Shown piece by piece: positions 8,480 through 20,400 of a stretch of DNA of 64,000 bases. How positions within the stretch are numbered: position 1 is the stretch's first letter; each line of letters opens with the position of its first letter. This DNA comes from an uncultured Pelagibacteraceae bacterium (GTDB lineage Bacteria; Pseudomonadota; Alphaproteobacteria; Pelagibacterales; Pelagibacteraceae): NCBI GenBank assembly GCA_902536085.1, contig CACAWF010000001.1, positions 97,415-161,414 of the forward strand. The letters are read 5' to 3'. The position numbers and the translations under genes are program-made. The notes beneath the pieces are model-generated. The model worked only from the letters and a program-made list of their open reading frames with translations. It made no database searches and had not been told where the DNA came from.

Positions 8480-10318
8480 TTATTCGTGAAAATAATCATA
8501 TATTTTCTTTGCTATACTGTCTTCTATTCCTTCCACTGATTTTAAATCATCAAAGCTTGCAGATTCAACGGCACGTGCTGACCCAAAATGATTTAATAAA
8601 GCTCTTTTCCTTTGTTTCCCAATCCCTTGGATTTGATCTAACAATGATTTACTGAGGTTTCTCTTTCTTTTGGCTCTATGAGTACTTATAGCAAATCTAT
8701 GAGCTTCATCTCGTAGTCTTTGTACGAAAAATAGTAATGGATCGTTTCTTTCTAAAATATATTCTTTGCTATTATAATAGATTTTTTCCTCTCCAGCATT
8801 TCTTCTTTTACCCTTCGCCACTGCTAAAATTGGTAAGTCGTGCAATCCTAATTCATTTAGAACTTCTCTAGACACAGAATATTGTCCTTTTCCACCATCT
8901 ATCATAATTAAATCTGGCAATGACAGAGAACCAGATTTTTCTTTAATAGCTTTTGAAAATCTTCTAAATAAAACTTCTTTCATCATCCCATAGTCATCAT
9001 TTTTGACTTTTTCATCTTTAATATTGAATTTCCTATATCTTTTCTTAATAAAACCTTCATTACTAAAACAAATTAATGATCCAACGGAGTCACTTCCCTG
9101 AATGTGGCTATTATCGTAAACTTCTATCAATTCTATATTGTTATTAATATTAAATTTAGCTGCTAACTCCTCTATAAGATTATTGTTTGTATCAGATTGA
9201 ACGAGTTTTTGTTTTAAAGATTGTTTTGCATTTTTCTCTGCAAGACTAGAAATACTTATCTCATTTTTACTTTTTGCTAGCTTAATAATAATATCTTTTT
9301 TATCCTTGTCGGAGAATGTTTTTTCAATAAGTTTTTTATCTTTGACCTCACAATTAGTTAATATTAGTCTAGGAATAGTTTTATTTTCATAAAATTGGGA
9401 TATAAAAGAACTTATTATATCTTCTACACTGTCATCTGGATCATGTTTAGGATAAAAAGCCTGATTACCCCAGTTTTGTTTTGACCTAAAAAAAAACACT
9501 TGCACACATGTTTTTCCTGTTTCTTTATAAATACTGATAACATCAGCTTCTGTTAAATTTGTTTGATTTATTTTTTGAGAGGTTTGTATTTGAGTTAATG
9601 CTTTTATTCTATCTCTAGCTATAGCTGCTTTCTCATAATCCAATTCTTTACTAGCTTTTTCCATTTCTTTGGATAAGTTTTTCTGAATTCTTCTAGATTT
9701 ACCTGAAATAAAATCAATAGCATCTGCAACTGAAGATTCGTAATCTTTTTCATTTATGTGTCCAACACATGGAGCAGAGCATCTTTTAATTTGGTATAAG
9801 ATACATGGTCTCTCTCTATTTTTGAAAACAGTGTCATCACAGACTCTCAAAAGAAAAATTTTTTGTAAAATTTTTATTGTCCAATTAGCAGAACCAATCG
9901 ATGCAAATGGACCAAAATAATATCCTGTCTTTGATTTTTTACCTCTTAACTTTGTAAGTTGTGGCCACTTATCTTTATCACCAATGTAAATATATGGAAA
10001 AGATTTGTCATCTCGCAAAAGTATGTTGTAACGAGGTTTATGTTTTTTTATTAAATTTGCTTCCAATAGTAGAGCCTCGCTTTCATTACTTGTAGTAGTA
10101 GTTTCAAGATTATGTGTAAGTGAAAGCATTCTTTCAGTTCTAATAGGAAGATTAGACTCAGTGACATAACTTTTGAGTCTATTTGGTATATTTTTAGCTT
10201 TACCAATATATAGAATTTCACCAGTGGAACTAATCATTTTATAAACACCGGGGTTTTTTGGTATTAGTGGTATTTTTTCTTTTATTACTTTTTTTCCTAA
10301 CTCTAAACTATTAATCAT
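8480..10318 (-). CDS. uvrC: UvrABC system excinuclease subunit C
   Basis: Makes both incisions in nucleotide excision repair. The 612-residue protein has an N-terminal GIY-YIG nuclease domain ([20 protein letters not shown]), a Cys-rich region ([17 protein letters not shown]), a UVR motif that binds UvrB ([18 protein letters not shown]), an RNase H-like nuclease domain ([18 protein letters not shown], later IMIDGGKGQ), and C-terminal tandem helix-hairpin-helix ([18 protein letters not shown]). It overlaps folB by 4 bp and sits in the same operon as uvrB, its partner protein. Confidence 0.97.
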   Translation of the reverse strand: MINSLELGKKVIKEKIPLIPKNPGVYKMISSTGEILYIGKAKNIPNRLKSYVTESNLPIRTERMLSLTHNLETTTTSNESEALLLEANLIKKHKPRYNILLRDDKSFPYIYIGDKDKWPQLTKLRGKKSKTGYYFGPFASIGSANWTIKILQKIFLLRVCDDTVFKNRERPCILYQIKRCSAPCVGHINEKDYESSVADAIDFISGKSRRIQKNLSKEMEKASKELDYEKAAIARDRIKALTQIQTSQKINQTNLTEADVISIYKETGKTCVQVFFFRSKQNWGNQAFYPKHDPDDSVEDIISSFISQFYENKTIPRLILTNCEVKDKKLIEKTFSDKDKKDIIIKLAKSKNEISISSLAEKNAKQSLKQKLVQSDTNNNLIEELAAKFNINNNIELIEVYDNSHIQGSDSVGSLICFSNEGFIKKRYRKFNIKDEKVKNDDYGMMKEVLFRRFSKAIKEKSGSLSLPDLIMIDGGKGQYSVSREVLNELGLHDLPILAVAKGKRRNAGEEKIYYNSKEYILERNDPLLFFVQRLRDEAHRFAISTHRAKRKRNLSKSLLDQIQGIGKQRKRALLNHFGSARAVESASFDDLKSVEGIEDSIAKKIYDYFHE

Positions 10319-10710
10319 ACTTTTGATTTTGATACCTCGATGCCAACTGATTTAGTTTTCTTTAAGATTTCTAACTTTTCTATCTTAAGATTAATCTTTT
10401 TAACAAGTTTATTTCTAAATATCATATTAAAAATATTTTCTGCTAAGTCTTCAAGTAACTCGTAATGTTTTAGGTACGTAATTTTCTCAATTTTACTAAC
10501 AATTTCCTCATAATTAAGTATTGAATTCAAATCTTTGTTATTTGGAGTCACATATGGATTTGTCAAAATTTCAATATTAAATTTTACTCTTTGTCTCTTT
10601 TTTTTCTCAAAGTTGTGTATTCCTATTGAAATATTTAAGATTAAATCTTTTATAATTACTTTTCTTTTATATCTAAATTTTTCTTTTTTCTTAAATTTAA
10701 TTATTTTCAT
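10315..10710 (-). CDS. folB: dihydroneopterin aldolase-like protein
   Basis: FolB converts dihydroneopterin to hydroxymethyldihydropterin plus glycolaldehyde in folate synthesis. The 131-residue protein follows the family pattern: [20 protein letters not shown] with the conserved Glu, [13 protein letters not shown] near the middle, [12 protein letters not shown], and [12 protein letters not shown] with the conserved Lys near the end. It is Lys-rich and somewhat diverged. It is coupled by 4-bp overlaps to the SDR gene before it and uvrC after it. Pairing with an SDR that resembles pteridine reductases supports a folate role. Confidence 0.85.
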   Translation of the reverse strand: MKIIKFKKKEKFRYKRKVIIKDLILNISIGIHNFEKKKRQRVKFNIEILTNPYVTPNNKDLNSILNYEEIVSKIEKITYLKHYELLEDLAENIFNMIFRNKLVKKINLKIEKLEILKKTKSVGIEVSKSKV

Positions 10711-11462
10711 TCTTTTGTATTAATTATATCTGGTGTTTGCCATGCAAGTCTTTGTCCGCTATCAATATTAATTATCTCTCCCGTTATATTTTTATTTTCA
10801 ATAAGAAACTTTACTCCATTACATATGTTTTCTAAATCTACTTTTTTTTTTAATAGCGTAGATCCCCATTGTTTTTTGAAATGCCTCTCAGATTGTCTTT
10901 TGTTTTTTAATGTTGGTCCGGGTGAAATACCATTCACTCTTATATTAGGCGCTAATTTCATAGCTGATGTTTTTGTAAAAGTAGCCAATGAAGACTTACT
11001 TAAAGTGTAAGAGAAAAAAAAAGGAGTTAATTTTTCAACTCTTTGATCAATAATATTGATGACACACCCCTCTTTGTTTTTAATTAATCTTTTAAAATTT
11101 TGCGTAATGATTGCTGGTGCTTTTAAGTTGATATTCATGTGTTTTGTAAAAGATTTTTCAGAAAAATTTTCAAGATTATCGTTTTCAAAAATAGATGCAT
11201 TATTAATTAAACAATCTAATCCTTTCAGAGTCTTATAAGCTTTTTTTATTAAAGTTTCGGTTTGTTTAAGATTATTTAAATCAGCTTTAAATAAGTATGC
11301 TTCAGCTCCAAGTTCCTCTAGTTCTTTTTTTAATTTTAAAGCGCTTTTTTTAGATTTATTAAAGTGGATACCTATTTTTGTTTCAAAGCTAACTAAACTT
11401 TTAGCAATTGCAGATCCTATTCTGGTAGCTCCACCAGTGATGATTATTTTTTTGGCTTCCAT
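10707..11462 (-). CDS. SDR-family oxidoreductase, possible pteridine/dihydrofolate reductase
   Basis: NADPH-type short-chain dehydrogenase of 251 residues. The nucleotide loop is [15 protein letters not shown], where the Arg after TGGAT resembles the TGxxxR loop of pteridine reductases. Other motifs are LINNASIFE (NNAS), the catalytic YTLSK, and [12 protein letters not shown]. The [11 protein letters not shown] segment just before the active site is typical of SDRs found beside folB in Alphaproteobacteria. A FolM/PTR1-like role is inferred from this resemblance and from coupling to folB. The SDR fold is certain; the substrate is not. Confidence 0.85.
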   Translation of the reverse strand: MEAKKIIITGGATRIGSAIAKSLVSFETKIGIHFNKSKKSALKLKKELEELGAEAYLFKADLNNLKQTETLIKKAYKTLKGLDCLINNASIFENDNLENFSEKSFTKHMNINLKAPAIITQNFKRLIKNKEGCVINIIDQRVEKLTPFFFSYTLSKSSLATFTKTSAMKLAPNIRVNGISPGPTLKNKRQSERHFKKQWGSTLLKKKVDLENICNGVKFLIENKNITGEIINIDSGQRLAWQTPDIINTKE

Positions 11463-13615
11463 TTTTTTATCGCTTTTCTTGGTTTTGTTCCAGGCATACC
11501 CATAGTCGATCTTCCTTTTGGATAAACTTTACTTTTCAAATTATATTGAGATATTTTAGGATTTAAAGTTATTTCAAGTTCACTAGCTTCTAGTTTTCTC
11601 ATTTCATCTCTTAGTTTAGCAGCCTCTTCAAATTCTAAATTAGATGCAGCTTCCTTCATTTTTCTGTTTAAAGCTTTAAGATGTTTTTTTAAGTTTCCAC
11701 CTACGTTTGAGCCTTCACTAATTTTAACGTAATCTTTTTCATAAACAGACTCTAAAATATCACTTATCTCTTTTTTTACTGACTCTGCGGTTATTCCATT
11801 TTTCTTATTATATTCTAATTGTTTATTTCTCCTTCTGTCTGTCTCCTTAATTGCTTTTTCAATGCTTTTAGTGACTTTATCAGCATATAAAATTACTTTA
11901 CCATCAACATTTCGTGCTGCTCTTCCAATTGTTTGAATTAAAGAAGTTTCAGATCTTAAAAATCCCTCTTTATCTGCATCTAAAATTGCTACTAAAGCAC
12001 ATTCGGGAATATCTAATCCCTCTCTCAACAAATTAATTCCTACAAGAATATCAAACACTCCCATTCTCAAATCTCTTATGATCTCAATTCTTTCAAGAGT
12101 ATCAATGTCAGAGTGCATATATCTTACTTTAAGACCATTTTCGTGGAGGTACTCAGTAAGATCTTCAGCCATTTTTTTTGTCAGCGTTGTAGCAAGAACT
12201 CTGTATCCTCTTTTTACAATCTCTTTTGCCTCGTGCATAAGATCATCAACTTGAGTTTTGGCTGGCCTTATTTCAACAGGTGGGTCTATTAAACCTGTTG
12301 GCCTAATGATTTGGTCAATATATTTATTGCTTGTTTGTTTTAGTTCCCAAGGTCCCGGGGTAGCAGAGACAAAAACAGTTTGTGTTCTCATTAAATCCCA
12401 TTCTTCAAATTTCAAAGGTCTATTATCCATACATGAAGGGAGTCTAAACCCGTATTCGGCTAACGTACTTTTTCTTGTACGGTCACCTTTATACATTCCA
12501 TTTAATTGAGGGACTGTTACGTGACTTTCGTCTACAAATATAATTGCATTATCTGGAAAGTACTCAAACAAAGTAGGAGGAGGTTCACCAGCTTTTCTTC
12601 CTGATAAAAATCTCGAATAATTTTCTATCCCTGCACAAGTTCCGGTAGCTTCAATCATTTCTAAATCAAACTTAGTTCGTTCTCTTAATCTTTGTTCCTC
12701 TAAAAGTTTATTATTTTCTCTGTGTTTTTTTAAAGTCTCAGCTAACTCAGATTTTATTTGTCTGATTGCTTGCTCGATTGTAGGCTTAGGAGTTATATAA
12801 TGACTATTAGCGTAAATTTTTATTATTGAGTAATCATTTGTCTTGTCTCCAGTAAGTGGGTCAAATTCTTCAATTTTTTCTAATTTATTTAAATTAAAAC
12901 TTATTCTCCAAGCTCTATCTTCTAAGTGTGATGGAAAGATCTCCAAATTTTCTCCTCTTACCCTAAAGGTCCCTCTAAAAAAATTTTGATCATTTCTTTT
13001 GTACTGTAAATTTATAAATGCTCTAATTAAATCGTCTCGCTCGTACTCATAATTTTTCTTTAAGGTAATAGTCATTTTTGAGTACGCCTCTACAGAACCT
13101 AAACCATAAATACATGATACACTCGCAACAATAATTACATCATCTCTTTCCAACAAAGATCTTGTTGCCGAGTGTCTCATACGATCAATTTGTTCATTTA
13201 TTGAGGCCTCTTTTTCTATATAAGTATCAGATCTAGGAACGTATGCTTCTGGAGTGTAGTAATCGTAATAAGATACAAAATATTCTACAGCATTATTCGG
13301 AAAAAAACTTTTAAACTCTCCATATAATTGAGCTGCTAAAGTTTTATTTGGTGCTAGAATTAGAGCCGGTCTATTAGCTTTTTCGATAACTTTTGCCATT
13401 GTAAACGTTTTACCTGATCCCGTGACACCTAAAAGCACTTGTTCTTGTTTGTTATCTTTTAAGTTTTTTAATATTTGCTTAATGGCCTCTGGCTGGTCAC
13501 CGCTAGGTTGAAAATCACTTTTGATTTTAAAGTTAATACCTCCTTCTAACTTCTTAATTTTTTTTGAGTTATTAACTTCTAGATCAGCTAATTTTTCTTG
13601 ATAAGTATTTTGCAT
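11444..13615 (-). CDS. uvrB: UvrABC system helicase subunit B
   Basis: Damage-verifying ATPase of nucleotide excision repair. The 723-residue protein has Walker [15 protein letters not shown], the beta-hairpin region [20 protein letters not shown], motif [11 protein letters not shown], helicase motifs [10 protein letters not shown] and QTIGRAARN, and a C-terminal UVR motif [17 protein letters not shown] that pairs with UvrC. About 35 residues precede the usual start region [19 protein letters not shown]. It heads the minus-strand operon and overlaps the SDR gene by 19 bp. Only 38 bp separate it from the divergent aminotransferase gene. Confidence 0.97.
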   Translation of the reverse strand: MQNTYQEKLADLEVNNSKKIKKLEGGINFKIKSDFQPSGDQPEAIKQILKNLKDNKQEQVLLGVTGSGKTFTMAKVIEKANRPALILAPNKTLAAQLYGEFKSFFPNNAVEYFVSYYDYYTPEAYVPRSDTYIEKEASINEQIDRMRHSATRSLLERDDVIIVASVSCIYGLGSVEAYSKMTITLKKNYEYERDDLIRAFINLQYKRNDQNFFRGTFRVRGENLEIFPSHLEDRAWRISFNLNKLEKIEEFDPLTGDKTNDYSIIKIYANSHYITPKPTIEQAIRQIKSELAETLKKHRENNKLLEEQRLRERTKFDLEMIEATGTCAGIENYSRFLSGRKAGEPPPTLFEYFPDNAIIFVDESHVTVPQLNGMYKGDRTRKSTLAEYGFRLPSCMDNRPLKFEEWDLMRTQTVFVSATPGPWELKQTSNKYIDQIIRPTGLIDPPVEIRPAKTQVDDLMHEAKEIVKRGYRVLATTLTKKMAEDLTEYLHENGLKVRYMHSDIDTLERIEIIRDLRMGVFDILVGINLLREGLDIPECALVAILDADKEGFLRSETSLIQTIGRAARNVDGKVILYADKVTKSIEKAIKETDRRRNKQLEYNKKNGITAESVKKEISDILESVYEKDYVKISEGSNVGGNLKKHLKALNRKMKEAASNLEFEEAAKLRDEMRKLEASELEITLNPKISQYNLKSKVYPKGRSTMGMPGTKPRKAIKKWKPKK

Positions 13616-13653
13616 TTTGTGTTAATAATAAATTAATTATATTATAAATTTCA

Positions 13654-14841
13654 ATGAGCATAGTTTCCAATAGTTTAAAACGTATAAAACCGTCGCCTAC
13701 AATAGCAGTTACCTCAAAAGCAAGGGAAATGAGAGCCGCTGGAAAGGATGTTATAGGTTTAGGGGCTGGAGAGCCCGATTTTGATACTCCAGACAATATT
13801 AAAGAAGCAGCAATAGAAGCGATCAGAAAAGGGGATACAAAATATACCGCAGTGGATGGAACCCCAGCTTTAAAAAAAGCTATCCAAGCAAAATTTTCTA
13901 GAGAAAATGATTTATCATACGAGCTTGATCAAATTTCAGTTGGAACTGGCGGAAAGCAAGTTTTATATAATGCTTTTATGGCAACCATAAATAAAGGTGA
14001 CGAGGTAATTATTCCAGCTCCTTATTGGGTTTCTTACCCTGACATTGTTTTGTTAGCTGGGGGAAAACCTAAAATAATAAAGTGTGATGAAAAAAATAAT
14101 TTTAAATTAACACCAGAAAAATTAAAAAAAGCAGTTTCAAAGAAAACAAAGTGGATAATTATAAACTCTCCGTCTAACCCTACAGGCTCTGGTTATACCA
14201 AAGATGAGATAATAGCTTTATCGAAGATTTTAATGAAATATAAAAATTTATATATTTTAAGCGATGATATTTACGAACATATTACTTATGACGGTTTTAA
14301 ATTTTTTACAATTGCGCAAATTGAAAAATTAAAAAGCAGAACTTTAACTATGAATGGCGTGAGTAAATCTTACTCAATGACTGGCTGGAGAATAGGTTAT
14401 GCTGCAGGTCCAAAAGAAATAATTAAAGCGATGGCTAAAATTCAGTCCCAATCAACTAGTAATCCTACATCCATAAGCCAAGCAGCTGCAGTCGAGGCTT
14501 TAAACGGAACACAAGACTTTATTTCAGAAAGATCAAATTCTTTTAAAGAGAGAAGAAATTTCGTTGTTGATAGTTTAAATAATATAAAAGGTATAAGCTG
14601 TTTAAGTCCTGAAGGAGCTTTTTATGTTTTTCCAAATTGTAAAAAATTACTAAATAAGAAAACGAAACTTAAAACTGATAAAGAATTTGTAGAAAAATTG
14701 TTAGAAAAAGCTGAGGTAGCTGTAGTGCAAGGTTCTGCTTTTGGTTTAGACGGATACTTTAGAATATCTTATGCTACCTCTATGGAAAATTTAAAGAAAG
14801 CCATGCAGAGAATTAAAACTTTTTGTGAAAACCTTAATTAG
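13654..14841 (+). CDS. aatA: aspartate aminotransferase (class I, subgroup Ib)
   Basis: PLP enzyme that interconverts aspartate/2-oxoglutarate and oxaloacetate/glutamate; subgroup Ib members often also use prephenate. It has 395 residues. The N-terminus LKRIKPSPTIAVTSKAREM is typical of alphaproteobacterial AspAT, followed by GLGAGEPDFDTPDNI, INSPSNPTGSGYT and the PLP lysine segment MNGVSKSYSMTGWRIGY. RISYATSMENL near the end carries the carboxylate-binding Arg. Its stop overlaps the convergent trxB. Confidence 0.95.
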   Translation: MSIVSNSLKRIKPSPTIAVTSKAREMRAAGKDVIGLGAGEPDFDTPDNIKEAAIEAIRKGDTKYTAVDGTPALKKAIQAKFSRENDLSYELDQISVGTGGKQVLYNAFMATINKGDEVIIPAPYWVSYPDIVLLAGGKPKIIKCDEKNNFKLTPEKLKKAVSKKTKWIIINSPSNPTGSGYTKDEIIALSKILMKYKNLYILSDDIYEHITYDGFKFFTIAQIEKLKSRTLTMNGVSKSYSMTGWRIGYAAGPKEIIKAMAKIQSQSTSNPTSISQAAAVEALNGTQDFISERSNSFKERRNFVVDSLNNIKGISCLSPEGAFYVFPNCKKLLNKKTKLKTDKEFVEKLLEKAEVAVVQGSAFGLDGYFRISYATSMENLKKAMQRIKTFCENLN

Positions 14842-15784
14842 ACTCAGATAGATATTTTTCAGCTTCAAGAGCTGACATACAACCCATTCCAGCAGCAGTA
14901 ACAGCTTGTCTAAAAATTTTATCTTTTACATCACCTGCAGCAAAAACTCCTGGAATATTAGTTTCAGTAGAGTCAGGTTTTGTAATTAAATACCCTTCTT
15001 TGTCCATATTAAGTTGATCTTTAAACAAAGATGTTGCTGGATCATGACCTATGGCAATAAATAAACCATCAACTTTAAGATCTTTAATTTTATTATCTTT
15101 TACATTTTTAATTTTTAATGCATTTACAGTTTTTGGCTCTTTAGTGCCAATAACATCCTCAACTACTGTATCCCAAATAATTTCTATTTTCTTATTGGAT
15201 TTTAATTTTGCTTGAAGCATTTTTTCTGCCCTAAGTTCATTTCTCCTATGTATTAAATAAACCTTTGAGGCAAATTTAGTTAAAAACATTGCTTCTTCAA
15301 CAGCGGCATTTCCTCCGCCAACTACTGCTACTTCTTTTTCTTTAAAGAAAAATCCGTCACAAGTAGCGCATGCCGAAACTCCAAATCCTCTAAACTCTTG
15401 TTCAGATTTAAGATTTAACCATCTTGCTTGCGCTCCTGTTGAAATTATAAAACTATCTGCAGTATAAACCTGACCACTATCACCTTGTGCTGTAAAAGGT
15501 TTTTTTGTTAAATCAACTTTACTTATATGATCTTGTATCATCTCTGTGCCTACAGCTTCTGCTTGGCCTTTCATTTCGTCCATTAGCCATGGCCCTTGAA
15601 TCACTTTTGAGTATCCAGGGTAATTTTCAACATCTGTAGTGGTAGTTAATTGTCCCCCGGGTTGAGAACCATGAACAAGTATCGGTTTAAGCATAGCTCT
15701 GGCCGCATAAATAGCTGCTGTATAGCCAGCAGGACCTGATCCAAGAATTAACACTTTTGTATGTTTTGTTGATTTATTATTCAT
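14834..15784 (-). CDS. trxB: thioredoxin-disulfide reductase
   Basis: Flavoenzyme passing electrons from NADPH to thioredoxin. I chose the ATG at 15784 (MNNKSTKHTKVLILGSGPAG), giving 316 residues; the open frame upstream encodes an unrelated hydrophobic stretch overlapping the divergent gene. It has the FAD loop LGSGPAGYTAAIYAARA, redox pair Cys139/Cys142 in SACATCDGFFF, the NADPH loop AVVGGGNAAVEEAMFL and the C-terminal FAD motif GVFAAGDVKD. Its start lies only 23 bp from the divergent ELM1-like start. Confidence 0.96.
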   Translation of the reverse strand: MNNKSTKHTKVLILGSGPAGYTAAIYAARAMLKPILVHGSQPGGQLTTTTDVENYPGYSKVIQGPWLMDEMKGQAEAVGTEMIQDHISKVDLTKKPFTAQGDSGQVYTADSFIISTGAQARWLNLKSEQEFRGFGVSACATCDGFFFKEKEVAVVGGGNAAVEEAMFLTKFASKVYLIHRRNELRAEKMLQAKLKSNKKIEIIWDTVVEDVIGTKEPKTVNALKIKNVKDNKIKDLKVDGLFIAIGHDPATSLFKDQLNMDKEGYLITKPDSTETNIPGVFAAGDVKDKIFRQAVTAAGMGCMSALEAEKYLSESN

Positions 15785-15807
15785 TATGTAAAGGTATATA
15801 GTAACTA

Positions 15808-16761
15808 ATGTTAGAATTAAAAGCACTTCTTTTAACGCAAGGTATGCACGGTATGGTTAGTCAAGTAGAGGGGTTAGCTAAAGCTTTGGGCCTAAGTTAT
15901 AAACACCAAAAAATTGAATTAAAATCTTTTTGGAATTTAATTCCTCCTAAATTAAGCCCAATTTCAGAAAATTTGGTAAAAAATAAATTTGTGTGTGATT
16001 GTAAAATCATTATATCTTGTGGAAGAAAAAGTGTAATACCATCAATAGCTTTAAAAAAAAGACTAGGTAATCAAATTTTCAATATTCACATACAGGATCC
16101 AAAGGTTTCTTTTGAACACTTCGATCTTATAGTAAGTCCAGATCATGATAATTTAAAAGGAGAAAATATAATAAATACAACAGGAGCTATTCATTATCTA
16201 AATAAAAAAGAAATCAACGAGAATTCAACATATCTTGGAATTGAGAAAGACAAGAGAAGAGAACTAGTTGCATTTATAATCGGAGGACCGAATAAATATT
16301 ACAATTACTCAGAAAAACAAATTCATGAACTTTTTAACAAAGTTAAGACTTTGTTTACTCCAGATAAATTTAAAATTATTGTAATACCTTCCTATAGAAC
16401 ACCTGAAAATATTTTAAAAATAGCATTTAACACCTTTAGCATTAATCATCATGTTGTAAAAAATATTGATAAAAAAGCTTATCTTTCTGCACTAGCAATC
16501 TCAAATTATATAGTTGTTACGTGCGACTCCACGTCAATGATTTCAGAGGCTGCCATGACCGGAAAACCTGTTTATATTGCCATGATGAAGTCCTTTAAGC
16601 CAACTGGAAGATTCAAAAAATTTTATTCACAATTGAAAGATTTAGGTATAACAAGAGAATTAGAAGATAGAGTTGAAAGTTGGAGTTACAATAGTTTAAA
16701 TGAGGTAAATAGAATTGCTCCAATTGTAAAAGCAAAAATGAAAAAAAATGGAATTATTTAA
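15808..16761 (+). CDS. ELM1/DUF1022-family protein
   Basis: A 317-residue member of the family named after plant mitochondrial fission protein ELM1. Features that fit are the N-terminal LLTQGMHGMVSQVEGLAKAL, CKIIISCGRKSVIPSIALKK, NIHIQDPKVSFEHFDLIVSP, FIIGGPNKYYNYSE and a GT-B-like C-terminal TCDSTSMISEAAMTGKPVYI. The last segment resembles a glycosyltransferase sugar-nucleotide site. The bacterial function is unknown. The gene overlaps the downstream oxygenase by 14 bp, suggesting co-expression. Confidence 0.87.
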   Translation: MLELKALLLTQGMHGMVSQVEGLAKALGLSYKHQKIELKSFWNLIPPKLSPISENLVKNKFVCDCKIIISCGRKSVIPSIALKKRLGNQIFNIHIQDPKVSFEHFDLIVSPDHDNLKGENIINTTGAIHYLNKKEINENSTYLGIEKDKRRELVAFIIGGPNKYYNYSEKQIHELFNKVKTLFTPDKFKIIVIPSYRTPENILKIAFNTFSINHHVVKNIDKKAYLSALAISNYIVVTCDSTSMISEAAMTGKPVYIAMMKSFKPTGRFKKFYSQLKDLGITRELEDRVESWSYNSLNEVNRIAPIVKAKMKKNGII

Positions 16762-17413
16762 ATCATTAGAAAAAAGGACTAAATTATTTAGCGATCCTTT
16801 TAAACATTTTGAAATCAACCAGCCATTGACTCAAAATGCCATTGATGAGATTTGTGGTGCAGAGATAGCTGATCCTAGAAAACAAAATTTAAATTACGAT
16901 GGAACAAGAGCGCTAGACGGGGGAGGCGGTGCTTTTAGGGCTGGAATTAAAGATGGAGGTAAAGCAAAAAAGCTTAGATGCTATGTTACTAAAGAAAATT
17001 CTAGTCAATTTCCAAACTTAACAAAATTTATTGAAGAATTAAGATCACCTGAAGTTTATAAAAAAATTGGATCATTAATTGGTAAAGATCTAAGCAATTC
17101 TTTTGTAAGACTGGAGGTAATTTGTGATAGAGAAGGTTTTTGGTTAAAGCCTCACTGCGATATTGAGGAAAAATTAATGTCATCAATTGTCTTTGTTAAT
17201 TTACATAATGAGTCGGAGAATTTAGGAACTGATTTTTATGATGCAAAATTAAACAAAGTTAAAACAGTTCCTTACAAACATAATTATGGATATTTCTTTA
17301 CAAGTGGACCAAATACTTGGCATGGGATGGAAAAAAAAGAAATTAAAAAAGAGAGAAGATGCATTCAGATAAACTATGTTACTTTCGAGACTGACTGGAA
17401 AGTAAAAAGTTAG
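16748..17413 (+). CDS. 2OG-Fe(II) oxygenase-like protein
   Basis: A 221-residue protein with the facial triad of 2-oxoglutarate/iron(II) oxygenases: His136 and Asp138 in KPHCDIEEK, distal His192 in NTWHGM, and a 2OG-binding Arg in [12 protein letters not shown] near 203. Between them, [10 protein letters not shown] and FFTSGPNTW form the expected jelly-roll strands. The substrate is unknown. It overlaps the ELM1-like gene by 14 bp and ends on a shared stop with convergent carB. Similar oxygenases occur in marine bacteria and phages. Confidence 0.83.
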   Translation: MELFKSLEKRTKLFSDPFKHFEINQPLTQNAIDEICGAEIADPRKQNLNYDGTRALDGGGGAFRAGIKDGGKAKKLRCYVTKENSSQFPNLTKFIEELRSPEVYKKIGSLIGKDLSNSFVRLEVICDREGFWLKPHCDIEEKLMSSIVFVNLHNESENLGTDFYDAKLNKVKTVPYKHNYGYFFTSGPNTWHGMEKKEIKKERRCIQINYVTFETDWKVKS

Positions 17414-20400
17414 ATATCTTGCAAAGAAGTTACATTAATATCTTTCAATTTCAGAGATTTTATACCTTCCAAACAAACTTTTGCCGTGGACATGTTAGTG
17501 CAGTATGGAACTTTATTTGCCAAGGTAGCTCTTCTTAATGCAACAGCATCGCTCAACTGAGACTCACTATTTCCACCTCCAGTATTAATAACCAAAGCTA
17601 TTTTTTTGGCATTTAAGACATCAACAATATGCGGGGAACCCTGATTAACCTTATTTATTTTTTTACACTTTATTCCATGCTGGTTTATATAATCAGCGGT
17701 ACCTTTAGTTCCACAAAGCTTAAAATTTAACTTTACTAATTGCTTAGCTAATTCTACGCCCTCTTTTTTATGACTATTTTTCAAAGAGATAAAAGCTAAG
17801 CCTTTTATTGGAAGAGAATTTGAAGCTGCAATCTGACTTTTAGCAAATGCCATTCCAAAATTTTTATCAAAACCCATTACCTCACCTGTAGATTTCATTT
17901 CTGGTCCAAGCAAAAGATCACTATTAGGAAATTTATTGAAAGGAAATACTGCTTCTTTTACTGCAAACATATTTTTCGTTTTACTTTTTAAATTGAATTT
18001 AGACAAATTCTCTCCTGCCATCACCCTTGAGGCTATCTTAGCAAGAGGTAAATTTTTTGCTTTTGAAACAAATGGAACAGTTCTACTAGCTCTCGGATTG
18101 ACTTCAATTACGTAAATTTCATCTTTTTTAATTGCATATTGAACATTCATAAAACCTTTAACTTTAAGAGCCAAAGCTAATTTTTTTGTTTGATTTTCAA
18201 TTTCTTTGATCAAAAAAGACTTTATTGATACTGGAGGTAAGCTACATGCTGAGTCACCAGAGTGTATACCAGCCTCTTCAATATGCTGCATAATACCAGC
18301 CACAAAAACATTTTTACCATCCGATAATGCATCTACATCAACTTCCATTGCATTATCAATAAATTTATCAATTAAGATTGGATTTTTTTCGGCAACTTTA
18401 AATGCTTCCTTTACAAGGTCTTTAAGCTGGCTTTTTTCATGAACAATTTCCATTGCTCTTCCGCCCAATACATAAGACGGCCTCACCATTAAAGGCAAAC
18501 CAATCTTGTCAGCGATTTTAATCGCTTGAGGAAAAGTTTTAGCTATACCACTTTTAGCTTGTTTTAAATTAAGTTTATTCAAAAGATCTCTAAATCTATC
18601 TCTGTCCTCTGCAAGGTCAATTGAAGTATACTGTGTACCTAGTATCGGAAGATTATTTTCATGTAAAAATTTTGCAAGTTTTATGGGAGTTTGACCGCCA
18701 AATTGAGTGATAACACCTTTTACATTACCTTTTGATTTCTCTCTCTTAATTATATTGAAAACATATTCATCTATTAAAGGTTCAAAATATAATCTATCAC
18801 TTGTATCATAATCTGTTGATACAGTTTCTGGATTACAATTCACCATAATTGTTTCATATTTTGCTTCCTTAAGAGCAAAACTTGCCTGGCAACAGCAATA
18901 ATCGAACTCTATTCCCTGACCAATTCTGTTAGGGCCCCCGCCCAGAATTATAATTTTATCTCTGTTTGAGGGATCAGCCTCACATTCTAAATGAGAGGAG
19001 AAATTTCTCTGATAAGTAGAATACATATATGGAGTGAAAGATTTAAATTCTGCAGCACAAGTATCGACTTTTTTATAAACTGGTAAAACTTTTAAAGCAG
19101 TTCTTTTCTTTCTAATTAACGACTCTGAAATATTCGTAAGTTCAGATAATTTTTTGTCAGAAAAACCTATCGATTTAATATAATTAAATTCATTAAAATT
19201 TTTAGGGAGGCCATTTTTCTTTATTTTAATTTCATTCTCTATGATTTCTTTTATTTGATTTAAAAACCAAGGATCAATGTTCGAAAGTTTATTTATATCC
19301 TTTAAACTTATTTTTTTTCTTACAGCCTCTCCAACAAGTAAAATTTTATTTGGAATATTTTCTTTAAGTTTTTTTTTAATTTCTTTTGTATTTAAATTAA
19401 ATATTTGGTCTAATCCTGAGAAACCTGTTTCTAAAGAAACCAAGGCTTTTTGAAGAGACTCTTTAAAGTTTCTACCAATTGCCATTGCCTCTCCAACCGA
19501 TTTCATTGATGTTCCTAAAACTGCAGCTGAAGAAGAGAATTTTTCAAAAGTAAATCTTGGGATTTTAGTGACCACATAGTCTATTGTAGGCTCAAAAGAT
19601 GCAGGTGTAATTTGCGTAATTTCATTTTTTAATTCGTCTAAGGTGTAACCAACAGCTAACTTTGCAGCTACTTTTGCTATTGGGAACCCTGTGGCTTTGG
19701 AAGCTAGCGCTGATGATCTTGAAACCCTAGGGTTCATCTCAATGATAACCATTCTTCCATTTTTCGGATTTATTGCAAATTGAACATTTGATCCTCCAGT
19801 TTCTACACCAATTTTTTTTAAGCAAGCTATAGAGGCATTCCTCATAACTTGATATTCTTTGTCGGTCAAAGTAAGTGCTGGAGCAATAGTTACTGAATCA
19901 CCGGTATGAATACCCATGGGATCTAAATTTTCTATTGAGCAAATGATAATACAATTGTCATTTTTATCTCTGACAACTTCCATTTCAAATTCTTTCCAAC
20001 CTTCCAAACACTCTTCAACTAAGACTTGATTAACAGGTGACTCGTGTAGTCCATTTTTTATTATCTTATAAAAATCTTTTTTATTTTTTGCGATACCACC
20101 ACCTAATCCGCCAAGAGTAAAAGCTGGTCTTATAATTGCTGGTAATCCAATTTGTTTTAATACCTTTGAGGATTTTTTAATATTATTTACTATTTTTGAT
20201 TTAGGAAGATCTAAACCAATTTCTTTCATATTTTTTCTGAACTTTTTTCTATCCTCTGCATTAGATATAGCTTTTGAATTGGCTCCTATAAGTTCAATTT
20301 TATATTTTCTAAGAATTCCTTTTTTTTCTGCTTCCATTGCTAAATTTAAAGCAGTTTGACCACCCATGGTCGGCAAGATCGCATCAGGTTTTTCTTTTAT

